The position numbers were made by a program, and so were the translations under genes. From contig DYEC01000024.1 in NCBI GenBank assembly GCA_020725865.1, forward strand, positions 124,001 to 188,000: a stretch of 64,000 bases of DNA, in the 5' to 3' direction. The stretch comes from Anaerolinea sp. (lineage in GTDB: Bacteria > Chloroflexota > Anaerolineae > Anaerolineales > Anaerolineaceae). Every line of letters starts with the position of its first letter. Position 1 is the stretch's first letter. The notes beneath the pieces were generated by a model. The model did no database searches. It had not been told where the DNA came from and saw nothing but the letters and a program-made list of their open reading frames with translations. Positions 33,799 to 41,633 of the stretch are shown here, piece after piece.

Positions 33799-33956
33799 CT
33801 TCAGGACTTTATTTTTCTTATGAGAGCAATACGATGGATATTGCCCATGCAGAATAGTTAGTGACTTATTGAACCAATTGATTGACAGGTCAGATATAAT
33901 AAATGCGAGTGTCCCTGTTTTTGAAAAATTATCCTGTCTAAAAGGAGGAGAACACT

Positions 33957-35297
33957 TTGGAAAACCCTGTTCTGTCGGGATGCAGTGTCTTGATTATCGG
34001 GGCTGGGCCGGCGGGTTTGTTTGCGGCACGCGAGCTTGCCGTGAGGGGGATTCAAGTTGCTGTGCTTAATCGGGATATTAAACCGGGCGGGCTTGCAGAG
34101 TATGGAATTTTCCCTGATAAGTACAAAATGAAGGATGGGTTGCGCTGTCAGTTTAAGCAGATTTTAGCCAATGAACTGGTGCAGTATTATGGCAATGTGC
34201 AGGTTAGCCAGCAAGGTGACCTGAAACTGGAGCAACTGCGCGAAATGGGTTTCAATGCCATTCTGATTGCTGCCGGTGCGCAGGGAACCAAGCGGCTGGG
34301 GATTCCGGGAGAGGACTTGCGCGGGGTGTATCACGCCAAAGACCTTGTTTATCATTACAATCATCTGCCCCCATTCAGCCAGATGCACTTTGAGATTGGT
34401 CAGCGAATTGGCGTGGTCGGTGTTGGTAACGTGATGGCGGATATCGCGCATTATCTAATCGGATATTTGCACGCGCAAGAGGTTATCGCAATTGCCCGCC
34501 GCGGTCCCGGCGAAATCAAGTTTGACCGTAAAGAAATTGAACCCATTGCTGCAAATGTTGATGTTCAGGTCTTGGATGAGGAGATTGAGCGCGCTGCGCC
34601 GTTGATGGAAGCGATTGGACAAGATCCACAAAAGACAAAAGCCTTTCTCCATGCAGCGATCGAAAAAGCGCAACCCTGTTGTTCGAGCACCCATTTCATG
34701 CTTCGCTTTCTACTTTCCCCCATTCGTATTCTCGGGGATGAAAACGGACGGGTCTGCGGGGTGGAATTGGAAGAGAATACGTTGGTGAAGGTCAATGGAG
34801 AGGTCAAAGCCCGCGGGACAGGACGCAAGGTTACCATGGATCTGGACACAATTATATTTGCAATTGGCGATGCGGTTGATCCGCAATTGGGCTTACCTGT
34901 GTCTGGCGGGGAGTATGCCAAAAATCCCAATCCTCGCTTTCCCGTGGAAGGTATCAGTTACGAGTTATATGACCCCCAGTCCGATAAGCCATTGGAAGGG
35001 CTATTTGTAGCCGGCTGGGCGCGCCAAGCAAGCACGGGGCTGGTCGGTATTACACGCCGCGATGGATGCAATGCCGCGCATGCCATCCTCCAGTATTTGC
35101 AGACCGCTCAGCCAGCTGGTAGCCTGCCCATGGAAAGGCTGCGGCATGTTCTCGGTAGGCTGAAAAAGCCTGTGATCACCAAGGACGATCTGGAAAAATT
35201 GGAGCGGGTGGAACGGCAGCGCGCCGAAGAACTGAGTTTGCCAGAATTTAAATTTGATACAAATGAGGAAATGCTGGCAGCAATTGGAAAAGCCTGA
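33957..35297 (+). CDS. FAD/NAD(P)-binding oxidoreductase, adrenodoxin reductase/GltD-like
   Basis: The start codon is TTG at 33957, decided by AAGGAGG eight bases upstream. The 446-residue protein has an FAD Rossmann motif (VLIIGAGPAGLFAARELAVRG) and a GltD/FprA-like segment (LNRDIKPGGLAEYGIFPDKYKMKDG). The NAD(P) motif is IGVVGVGNVMADIAHYL, and the closing FAD block is GLFVAGWARQASTGLVGITR with the G-W-A-R typical of adrenodoxin-reductase-type ferredoxin-NADP reductases. The likely job is electron exchange between ferredoxin, reduced by PFOR/Kor, and NADP. A TATAAT at 33895-33900 may be the -10 box. Being downstream of the IS remnant does not damage the gene. Confidence 0.83.
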   Translation: MENPVLSGCSVLIIGAGPAGLFAARELAVRGIQVAVLNRDIKPGGLAEYGIFPDKYKMKDGLRCQFKQILANELVQYYGNVQVSQQGDLKLEQLREMGFNAILIAAGAQGTKRLGIPGEDLRGVYHAKDLVYHYNHLPPFSQMHFEIGQRIGVVGVGNVMADIAHYLIGYLHAQEVIAIARRGPGEIKFDRKEIEPIAANVDVQVLDEEIERAAPLMEAIGQDPQKTKAFLHAAIEKAQPCCSSTHFMLRFLLSPIRILGDENGRVCGVELEENTLVKVNGEVKARGTGRKVTMDLDTIIFAIGDAVDPQLGLPVSGGEYAKNPNPRFPVEGISYELYDPQSDKPLEGLFVAGWARQASTGLVGITRRDGCNAAHAILQYLQTAQPAGSLPMERLRHVLGRLKKPVITKDDLEKLERVERQRAEELSLPEFKFDTNEEMLAAIGKA

Positions 35298-35303
35298 ACT
35301 TTT

Positions 35304-35810
35304 CTAATGCCGCTTGCGCTTTTTTTCTGTCTTGGTTTGGGTGTAAGGAATGAGTAGTAGAAAACCGATGGCGATCAATGCTTCGCCAATCATTACTCCG
35401 CGTGCCTGCCATCCGCCAAAGTATGGCACGCTGGGCAGGGGATGACTGCCAAACCCAAAGACATCCGCCATTCCTGAAAAAACAGCTACAACATACCCTG
35501 TAGTGACAAAGCGCAAACCGAAATCGGCGGCAATACTTGGCGGTTCGTTTCTCCAGAGCGCCATCAGGCTGATGTAACCGCCGATGCAAATGATTGCTAA
35601 TCCGATCAGCAAAACGGCAATTTGGACGAATCCAATTACCGGGCTACGATCCCAGCCAAAGATGCTGGGACGGGCACCAATCAAAAAGACAATAAAGCCA
35701 AATAATGTCACCCCCAAACCGAAACGCACCCTGCGGCGCGGGTAGGGACGAATTGGAATGGTGGCGCTGCTGGATGCTGATGAAACGGAGGAAGGCGAGG
35801 TATCACTCAT
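35304..35810 (-). CDS. Four-helix membrane protein of unknown function
   Basis: The 168-residue protein begins with a Ser/Thr-rich tail and a basic patch (YPRRRVRFG). Four hydrophobic segments follow: LGVTLFGFIVFLIGA, GFVQIAVLLIGLAIICIGGY, LRFVTTGYVVAVFSGMADVF and GVMIGEALIAIGFLLLI. The C-terminus is strongly basic (TEKKRKRH). The start overlaps the stop of the upstream dipeptidase gene by 4 bp, so expression is coupled. No family is recognisable by eye. Confidence 0.7.
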   Translation of the reverse strand: MSDTSPSSVSSASSSATIPIRPYPRRRVRFGLGVTLFGFIVFLIGARPSIFGWDRSPVIGFVQIAVLLIGLAIICIGGYISLMALWRNEPPSIAADFGLRFVTTGYVVAVFSGMADVFGFGSHPLPSVPYFGGWQARGVMIGEALIAIGFLLLIPYTQTKTEKKRKRH

Positions 35811-36940
35811 GATTCTGGCAATACTTTTTCCAGGATGCGCTGCCAGTTCCCTCCCAGTATAGCAGTAATATCGTCGGGCTGGTAGCCCTCTTCGGCGAGA
35901 ATGCCGCTTAGTTTTTGCAAGTCGGCGATGGTCTCCAGTTCCATCGGAACAGCGGGCCAGCCGAAGCCGCCATCGAAGTCTGTACCGATGCCAACATGGC
36001 GGGCATCACCGGCAATCTGACAGATGTGGTCAATATGTGCGGTCCAGTCTTTCAAGGTGACCTGATGTCTGCCGTCTTGTTCTGTCCATCCTGGACGGAG
36101 AAAACGATTATAAGGCAATACCCCAATCACACCATCCCGTTCCACCATCCGGCGGATTGCCAGATCGGAGAGGTGACGCTCCCCTTTTCGGTCAGTGATG
36201 TGGTATTCTCCGCCGATATATCTGGTCAGAGCGCGGGCATTACTATGAGAGGCAATCACCACACCTTCGTAAGTATCCAGTGCTTGCAGGGTGGAGATCT
36301 CGTTCATGTGGCTCACATCGAGAGCAAAGCCGAGTTCTGCCATTGTTTCAAGCAGTTCATATCCTTCTTTTGTGAATCCTTCACCTTCCATTGAGCCGCC
36401 GCAAAACCGCTCGCCTGCCCAGACCGGTCCAACGATGCGCACTCCGGCTTCCCAGTATTCCTCCATCTCGCGCGGACGTCGGATGCCTTCAGCATTTTCC
36501 ATGAGCATGACCAAACCTGTTGGGCAGGTTATTGTGTTGCCGGCTTCACTGCTCTGGCTTCGTTTCCAGCAGCTCAAAACGGTTTGCAAATCCTGCCGGT
36601 TGAAAACGGGCTGAAATTTTTCGGGATGTTCCTCGCACAATTTGCGATAGTAATCTATTTCTTGCCAGTAGAGTTCATGTGCCTGATCGAAGGTATGATA
36701 ACAGATGACGTCCCATTCACCCTCTTTATATCTTTCGGGTGTGATGAAGAGGGTTGCAAAGATGATAGCGACCTTGCCCTGCTGGTATTCCTGCCAGCCT
36801 AACATGGTATGCCCGTTAACGCTGGGAATAAACGTGCCTTGTTCGAATTGACGGATGGAGGCGGCGGATTGGGTGTAATCGCGTCCAAAAGTCAACGCGC
36901 TATAAGCAAGATCTTCGTGGGCATCAATGATGATCGACAT
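35807..36940 (-). CDS. Membrane dipeptidase (peptidase family M19)
   Basis: The 377-residue TIM-barrel metallopeptidase shows the renal-dipeptidase ligands in order: IIDAHEDLAYSAL (H-x-D region, here HED), VMLMENAEGI (bridging Glu), ALDVSHMNE and VIASHSNARAL (His ligands), and HVGIGTDFDGGFGWP (catalytic Asp region). Family members cleave dipeptides, including D-containing ones, and some act in cell-wall peptide recycling. There is no signal peptide, so the enzyme is cytoplasmic. It is followed by the coupled membrane-protein gene. The H-x-D motif has Glu between (HED), so substrate range may vary. Confidence 0.88.
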   Translation of the reverse strand: MSIIIDAHEDLAYSALTFGRDYTQSAASIRQFEQGTFIPSVNGHTMLGWQEYQQGKVAIIFATLFITPERYKEGEWDVICYHTFDQAHELYWQEIDYYRKLCEEHPEKFQPVFNRQDLQTVLSCWKRSQSSEAGNTITCPTGLVMLMENAEGIRRPREMEEYWEAGVRIVGPVWAGERFCGGSMEGEGFTKEGYELLETMAELGFALDVSHMNEISTLQALDTYEGVVIASHSNARALTRYIGGEYHITDRKGERHLSDLAIRRMVERDGVIGVLPYNRFLRPGWTEQDGRHQVTLKDWTAHIDHICQIAGDARHVGIGTDFDGGFGWPAVPMELETIADLQKLSGILAEEGYQPDDITAILGGNWQRILEKVLPES

Positions 36941-36956
36941 AAGCTGATGATAAAAA

Positions 36957-36978
36957 AGCGCACCGGTAGGGGTGCGCT
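36957..36978 (-). terminator. Terminator after the S1-domain gene
   Basis: AGCGCACC and GGTGCGCT form an 8-bp stem. On the minus strand six Ts follow directly. It lies 21 bp after the S1 stop and 17 bp before the dipeptidase start. Confidence 0.83.
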
Positions 36979-36998
36979 AATTCAAAAAATTGCTTGAT

Positions 36999-38231
36999 TT
37001 ATTCAGATTGTTGCTCTTCATCATCCTCATCAATATCGGTGAGGTCTTCCTCTTCCAACAGGGTCTGCCAGTCCAGGTCGGCGTAAGCCATCGAGTCCAC
37101 GCGCCGTAAACTGAGACCGATGCGGCGGTTTTGCGGGTCAATTTTGATCACCCGCAGGGTAACGACGTCGCCTTCTTTAAGGACTTCTTTAGGGTGTTCA
37201 ATATGTTTCTCGCTGATTTCCGATATGTGGATCAGACCTTCCAGGTCTTCTTCCAGTCTGGCAAAGGCACCGAACTTAGTCAGGCGTGTGATTGTTGCTT
37301 CGACAAGCTGACCAACCTGATATTTGCTGGTACGGGATGTCCACGGGTCTTCCTGAAGCTGACGGATGGATAAGCCAATACGCCTTTTTTCGCGGTCAAT
37401 ACTGATCACTTTAACTTTAACTTCCTGACCGACCTGGAGCACTTCACTGGGATGTTGAATGCGATCCCAGGAGATTTCAGATAGATGCACTAATCCGTCT
37501 GCGCCGCTGATATTCACAAAGGCACCAAACTCAGCCAAGCTTGTGACGCGCCCAACGCGCACATCACCTTCTTGCAGTTCTTCGATGACCCGGTCTTTGA
37601 GTGTTTCCCGGGTTTCTGTACTTGCGGCCCGCTCAGAGAGAATCAGACGGTGCCGTTCGCGATCAACCTCAATGACACAGACGTCAATTTCTTCACCGAC
37701 CATTTTTCCCCAGCGTTCTTCTGGAGTATCACCGCTCATGGCTGCCCGCCGGCTCAGGCTGACCTGAGAAGCCGGTACAAAGCCTCGCAAACCGCCGATG
37801 GAAACGATCAACCCGCCTTTGTTGTAGCCAATGATTGTGCTATGGTAGGATTGCTTGGAAGTCATCAGGTCTTCGACTTGTTTCCAGCCGACCTCTTCTC
37901 GCGCCCGCACATAGGAAAGGACAACATTTCCGTTCTGGTCTTCCGGATTAACAATGTAAACCGGAATTTTCTGACCGACCTGTAAGGCGGCCAGCTCATT
38001 TTGGGGGATCATTTCGTATTCCTTCCCCGAAATCATTCCCTCGGATTTGGCACCGATGCTGACCAGGATTTGCCCTGGTGAAATGCTGGCGATGACACCC
38101 TCGCGAATTTCACCTTGACGCGGGAAATCAATATCCAGTCCTTCGCGTTCTAGCAACGTTGCCATATTTGTATCGTTGTTTTCGTTCTCGGGCATAGCCC
38201 CCTGCTCGAGCTGGATGTTCTCACTGTCCAT
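36999..38231 (-). CDS. rpsA: Ribosomal protein S1-like protein with four S1 domains
   Basis: I chose the ATG at 38231 (MDSENIQLEQG), giving 410 residues, because the promoter -35/-10 boxes occupy the region that a longer frame to 38294 would need. Four S1 OB folds are visible: GEIREGVIASISPGQILVSI, the divergent second (HSTIIGYNKGGLIVSIGGLR), and the third and fourth (GRVTSLAEFGAFVNISGADG, ATITRLTKFGAFARLEEDLE), the last two followed by IGLSIRQLQEDPW and IGLSLRRV. The C-terminus is acidic (EEDLTDIDEDDEEQQSE). Four-domain S1 proteins occur in Firmicutes, Chloroflexota and others and help mRNA binding by the ribosome. The symbol is by analogy. Confidence 0.9.
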   Translation of the reverse strand: MDSENIQLEQGAMPENENNDTNMATLLEREGLDIDFPRQGEIREGVIASISPGQILVSIGAKSEGMISGKEYEMIPQNELAALQVGQKIPVYIVNPEDQNGNVVLSYVRAREEVGWKQVEDLMTSKQSYHSTIIGYNKGGLIVSIGGLRGFVPASQVSLSRRAAMSGDTPEERWGKMVGEEIDVCVIEVDRERHRLILSERAASTETRETLKDRVIEELQEGDVRVGRVTSLAEFGAFVNISGADGLVHLSEISWDRIQHPSEVLQVGQEVKVKVISIDREKRRIGLSIRQLQEDPWTSRTSKYQVGQLVEATITRLTKFGAFARLEEDLEGLIHISEISEKHIEHPKEVLKEGDVVTLRVIKIDPQNRRIGLSLRRVDSMAYADLDWQTLLEEEDLTDIDEDDEEQQSE

Positions 38232-38265
38232 ACTGTATGAATGCTCCGGATAAAAAGTTAGATTG

Positions 38266-38294
38266 ATTATAAAAGCAATATGTAATCTTGACAA
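38266..38294 (-). promoter_or_regulatory. Promoter for the S1-like gene
   Basis: On the minus strand TTGTCA and TATAAT are separated by 17 bases. The predicted transcript start near 38258 leaves a 27-nt leader before the ATG at 38231 and excludes the longer start. Confidence 0.72.
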
Positions 38295-38459
38295 CCCTCA
38301 TATTGGGGTTTTCACATAAGTTTTCATCGAAACGTGCAGTTAAGTCAGGAGGGTAAAAAATGATAGATAAGAACGCCTGTAACAATTTGTTTCTTTGTCT
38401 CTGTGCGCATTGGTTTGAAAATGGGGTGTGTTAAGAGTGAGTTAGAGAAGATTGAAAAA

Positions 38460-38487
38460 TCCTGGCAGGACCATCGTCCTGCCAGGA
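38460..38487 (-). terminator. Terminator of the kor operon
   Basis: TCCTGGCAGGAC and GTCCTGCCAGGA form a 12-bp perfect stem with a CATC loop, followed on the minus strand by TTTTTC, 18 bp after the last subunit gene. Confidence 0.88.
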
Positions 38488-38504
38488 CGGACCGATTTGG
38501 AGGG

Positions 38505-39053
38505 TTACTTGACCTTCTCGACAAGATAATTCATGCCACGCTTAAGCGCTTCCAGATTGGCGGAGAGCAGTTTTTGCATCCGCTCAGTGGTGTGTTCGCG
38601 CAGGACTTTGGCGATAGCTTCTTCTGGAAGAATGGGTAAGTTGCCCAGCAGTGCGCCCAGCATGACCATGTTGGCCATACGTTTGTCACCCAGTGATTCG
38701 GCAATTTCGCTGGCAGGGATCATTACGGTTTGGATGTCTGTTCGCTGGGGGGCTCGATCCACCATGGACGCATTGACGATGAGCAAGCCGCCCGCTTTTA
38801 CCAGAGGTTCGTATTTATCTAGGGATGGCAGGTTGAGCGCCAGCACCACTTTGGGGGAGCCAACCACTGGCGAGCCAATTTCTTCATCTGAGATGATCAC
38901 CGTGCAGTTGGCTGTGCCACCGCGCATTTCAGGACCGTAAGAAGGGATCCAGGTAACCTGCAGGCTTTGTTCCATAGCCGCGTACGCCAGCAATTGACCG
39001 GCAAACAAAACTCCCTGACCGCCGAAGCCGGAGATAATAATTTCGGTTTGCAT
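38505..39053 (-). CDS. 2-oxoacid:ferredoxin oxidoreductase, gamma subunit
   Basis: The 182-residue protein opens EIIISGFGGQGVLFAGQLLA, the Gly-rich signature of gamma subunits. It continues with VTWIPSYGPEMRGGTANCTV and VGSPKVVLALNLPSLDKYEP. The gamma chain helps CoA binding and assembly in Por/Kor/Vor complexes. It is last in a four-gene operon (ferredoxin, alpha, beta, gamma) with 16 bp to the beta gene, and a strong terminator follows. Substrate cannot be fixed from this subunit. Confidence 0.92.
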   Translation of the reverse strand: MQTEIIISGFGGQGVLFAGQLLAYAAMEQSLQVTWIPSYGPEMRGGTANCTVIISDEEIGSPVVGSPKVVLALNLPSLDKYEPLVKAGGLLIVNASMVDRAPQRTDIQTVMIPASEIAESLGDKRMANMVMLGALLGNLPILPEEAIAKVLREHTTERMQKLLSANLEALKRGMNYLVEKVK

Positions 39054-39069
39054 CGCTCCTTCTCCCTTT

Positions 39070-39843
39070 TTATATTCTAAGTGAGGCTATCACTGGGTGA
39101 ACTTTGAAGTCATTGATGGGGAAATAAGGGATCATGTTTTGTTCGATCCATCTCAGGGCATCCACCGGGTCCATTCCCCAGTTGGTCGGGCAGGAAGAGA
39201 GCAGCTCGACCAGCGAAAAGCCCAAACCGCGCACCTGAGTTTCAAACGCCAGACGGATTGCTTTCTTAGCCAGACGAATGTTTTTGGGGTCGTGCAGGCT
39301 GCGTCTGACGATATATCCGGCACCTTCCTGTGTTGCCAGCAATTCTGCAGTGCGAATCGGGTATCCCTGACTTTCAACGTCTCGCCCATTTGGGGAAGAG
39401 GTAGTCTTCATGCCCGGCAGGGTGGTGGGTGCCATTTGTCCACCGGTCATTCCGTAGTTCGCATTGTTAATGAAGATTACAGTAATATTCTCGCCACGCC
39501 CGGCGGCGGCAACGATTTCGCCCATGCCGATGGATGCCAGATCACCATCGCCCTGATAGGTGAAAACAATTCGATCCGACAGGACGCGCTTGATTCCGGT
39601 TGCCATTGCCGGGGCACGCCCATGCGGCGCTTGTACAAAGTCGAAGTCAAAGTAATTGTAGGCAAACACTGAACAGCCTACGGATGCAACACCGATGGTC
39701 GTTTCCCGCAATCCCATTTCGTCAATGACTTCAGCAACCAGACGATGGGCGATGCCATGAGTGCAACCGGGACAGTAGTGTGTTCCCAGATCGGTCAGGG
39801 TGGCGGGGCGGTGATAAACTGTTATTTCAGTATCCGTAACCAT
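39070..39843 (-). CDS. 2-oxoacid:ferredoxin oxidoreductase, beta (TPP-binding) subunit
   Basis: GAGGAG before the ATG at 39843 sets the start (257 residues). The sequence [20 protein letters not shown] provides cluster Cys residues. [20 protein letters not shown] is the GDGD TPP/Mg motif and [19 protein letters not shown] closes the TPP site. [11 protein letters not shown] lies near the end. The beta subunit performs decarboxylation and electron transfer. The size and motifs fit the branched Kor/Vor group and not the pyruvate-type beta chain. It sits 11 bp after alpha. Confidence 0.93.
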   Translation of the reverse strand: MVTDTEITVYHRPATLTDLGTHYCPGCTHGIAHRLVAEVIDEMGLRETTIGVASVGCSVFAYNYFDFDFVQAPHGRAPAMATGIKRVLSDRIVFTYQGDGDLASIGMGEIVAAAGRGENITVIFINNANYGMTGGQMAPTTLPGMKTTSSPNGRDVESQGYPIRTAELLATQEGAGYIVRRSLHDPKNIRLAKKAIRLAFETQVRGLGFSLVELLSSCPTNWGMDPVDALRWIEQNMIPYFPINDFKVHPVIASLRI

Positions 39844-39854
39844 TGATACACTCC

Positions 39855-40967
39855 TCAAATGTGCTGTACCATTCGCTCAAGCCATTGATCGCGCGGATGA
39901 CCGTTCAGGCGACCGGATTTCTCAGTCATGCGGTGAATTTCAACCAGTACTTCATCGGGCAGGGGAACGATGCCGCCCGGTCTGCCATAGAAGTGGACTG
40001 GTGTGCGGCCTTTTACGCAAGCCATAACATCGTCCAGCATTTGACCGCTGTTCATTTCAACGACCAGAATACCTTTGCTGCTTCCTGCCAGTGCTTCGAT
40101 TTGCTGGGCTGGGAAAGGCGCCAACGTGACCGGGCGCAGCAAGCCCACCTTGTTGCCTTCGGCTCGGGCGGCACGCACGGCAGAGAGCGCTACGCGTCCT
40201 GCCGTGCCGAAACCGATCACAACATATTCGGCATCTTCAAGGAAGTAAGATTTGTAGCGCACTTCATTTTTCTTAACTTCCTGCCAGCGTTGCAAAATGC
40301 GCAGATTGGTTTTTTCCTGTTCTACCGGGTTTAGGTAGATGGAGGTGTGAATACGGCGCTCGCGGCCAATGGCGCCGCGCGTTGCCCACTCGGGGTAACT
40401 CTCACGCAAAGGCTGCATGGGCGGCAATTCGGCGGGCTCCATCATCTGTCCCAAGCTGCCATCTAACAGAACGATAACAATGGAGCGGTATTTCTCAGCC
40501 AGGTCAAAAGCCAGCACGGTAAGGTCAATTGCTTCCTGAATGTTGGCGGGTGCTAGAACGATGGGGTAGTAATCGCCATGACCGCCGCCATGGACGATTT
40601 GATTGTAGTCCTGTTGCGATGGAGCAATATTGCCCAGCCCCGGACCACCGCGCATCACGTCAATCAAAACAACCGGCAACTCTGTTCCTGCAATATAAGA
40701 AAGTCCTTCCATCATCAGGCTGATTCCCGGACTGGAAGAGGAGCTCATCACCCGCACGCCCGTGCAGGCTGCACCATATACCATATTGATAGCACCAAGT
40801 TCACTTTCCGCCTGAACGAACGTCCGCCCCAGTTCGGGCATCCGCTTGGAGAGGTACTCCAATAACTCGGTTTGCGGTGTGATTGGGTAGCCAAAGTATG
40901 CCTGAAGTCCCGCACGCACGGCTGCTTCGGCGATGGCAATGTTGCCTTTCAGCAATTCCTTTACCAT
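39855..40967 (-). CDS. 2-oxoacid:ferredoxin oxidoreductase, alpha subunit (Vor/Kor type)
   Basis: The start at 40967 (MVKELLKGN) is preceded by AGGAGAGG; longer frames overlap the ferredoxin gene. The 370-residue chain has [20 protein letters not shown] (the YPITP motif), [40 protein letters not shown] and [20 protein letters not shown]. The C-terminal domain II is [20 protein letters not shown]. The QQDYNQ block and the length are typical of VorB/KorA. The enzyme would oxidise 2-oxoglutarate or branched-chain 2-oxoacids to acyl-CoA with ferredoxin as acceptor. The 2-oxoisovalerate-type is a guess for a fermenter of amino acids. Confidence 0.92.
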   Translation of the reverse strand: MVKELLKGNIAIAEAAVRAGLQAYFGYPITPQTELLEYLSKRMPELGRTFVQAESELGAINMVYGAACTGVRVMSSSSSPGISLMMEGLSYIAGTELPVVLIDVMRGGPGLGNIAPSQQDYNQIVHGGGHGDYYPIVLAPANIQEAIDLTVLAFDLAEKYRSIVIVLLDGSLGQMMEPAELPPMQPLRESYPEWATRGAIGRERRIHTSIYLNPVEQEKTNLRILQRWQEVKKNEVRYKSYFLEDAEYVVIGFGTAGRVALSAVRAARAEGNKVGLLRPVTLAPFPAQQIEALAGSSKGILVVEMNSGQMLDDVMACVKGRTPVHFYGRPGGIVPLPDEVLVEIHRMTEKSGRLNGHPRDQWLERMVQHI

Positions 40968-40971
40968 ATTT

Positions 40972-41220
40972 TCACCTCTCCTGTACTGGTTGAGCAGCTT
41001 TTGCGAGCTCGCGATAGACTTCAATAGCTGCTTCTGGACAGACAATGGCGCAGATGCCGCAGCCGGTACAACCGGCGGCGATCAGCTCAGCGGGGTGATA
41101 GCCTTTGGAATTCAGGCGGTCCATAGCAAGGCTGAGGACACTCTGTGGACAGGCCGCCACGCACAACCCGCAGGCTTTGCAGTATTTCTCAGTCACTTCG
41201 ACTCGTCCCTTTACGGGCAT
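40972..41220 (-). CDS. 2-oxoacid:ferredoxin oxidoreductase, ferredoxin (delta) subunit
   Basis: The 82-residue protein carries two [4Fe-4S] motifs, [17 protein letters not shown] and [20 protein letters not shown], each with the CxxCxxCxxxCP spacing of clostridial ferredoxins. The ATG at 41220 (MPVKGRVEV) has GGAG eight bases upstream; the longer frame to 41322 is unnecessary. It is the first gene of the operon, 4 bp before alpha. It passes electrons from the TPP-bound intermediate to free ferredoxin. Confidence 0.95.
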   Translation of the reverse strand: MPVKGRVEVTEKYCKACGLCVAACPQSVLSLAMDRLNSKGYHPAELIAAGCTGCGICAIVCPEAAIEVYRELAKAAQPVQER

Positions 41221-41454
41221 TTGTTTTTCTCCTTTCTGGATTTCCGAGAACTTGGACAAAAACAGTAAGAATCTTGCCGCGATTCTATTATGTGTCCATT
41301 TGGCTTCAGGGTGTAGTGTCAACCGTCATAGAGTCTGAATGTAGAATATACCCTCAATACGCGGAAAAGCGTTGGAGTAACCTTTCTTTATCTCGTTGGA
41401 GCGGGTCGAGCAGTTGTCCGGGTTTTAGGGTGGATATAGTAAATGTACATTTTC

Positions 41455-41483
41455 TTGACAAACCTTATTCCCTGGTTTAAACT
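41455..41483 (+). promoter_or_regulatory. Promoter of the riboswitch-ATPase transcript
   Basis: TTGACA and TAAACT are 17 bases apart. Transcription would begin near 41490, immediately before the riboswitch 5' helix. From 41221 to 41450 I see nothing else supportable. Confidence 0.75.
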
Positions 41484-41485
41484 GA

Positions 41486-41617
41486 AAGCGGTTGGGGAGT
41501 AGCGCCCTCCATTGTGGGACAAATTGTCGTCAAGACGGAGTATGGCTCCCGGCAATTTGTGCGCTTTGATGCGTTCAGCGAGACCACCACAGGTTTTATG
41601 TGGTGGCTGTTTTTTTA
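41486..41617 (+). ncRNA. yybP-ykoY (Mn2+-sensing) riboswitch
   Basis: The leader shows both conserved L1/L3 blocks of the yybP-ykoY class: TTGGGGAGTAGCG at the 5' side and GCGCTTTGATGCGTTCAGCG followed by AGACC at the 3' side. A variable stem (GTCGTCAAGACGG region) lies between. Directly after, CCACCACA pairs with TGTGGTGG and eight Ts follow, an intrinsic terminator that overlaps the AGACC element. In the known class Mn2+ stabilises the aptamer and prevents the terminator, so expression turns on when Mn2+ is high. The gene 17 bp downstream is a P-type cation ATPase, a common target. Confidence 0.88.
41584..41616 (+). terminator. Expression-platform terminator of the riboswitch
   Basis: CCACCACA (41584-41591) and TGTGGTGG (41599-41606) with a T-run ending at 41616. 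The 5' arm shares bases with the conserved AGCGAGACC block, so aptamer and terminator are mutually exclusive. Confidence 0.85.
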
Positions 41618-41633
41618 GACCTCGAGGTGATGC

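Noticed and set aside
33882-33900. TTGACA and TATAAT upstream of the ferredoxin reductase gene read as one promoter
   Set aside because: The boxes are only 7 bases apart; TATAAT alone may serve, but not with this -35.
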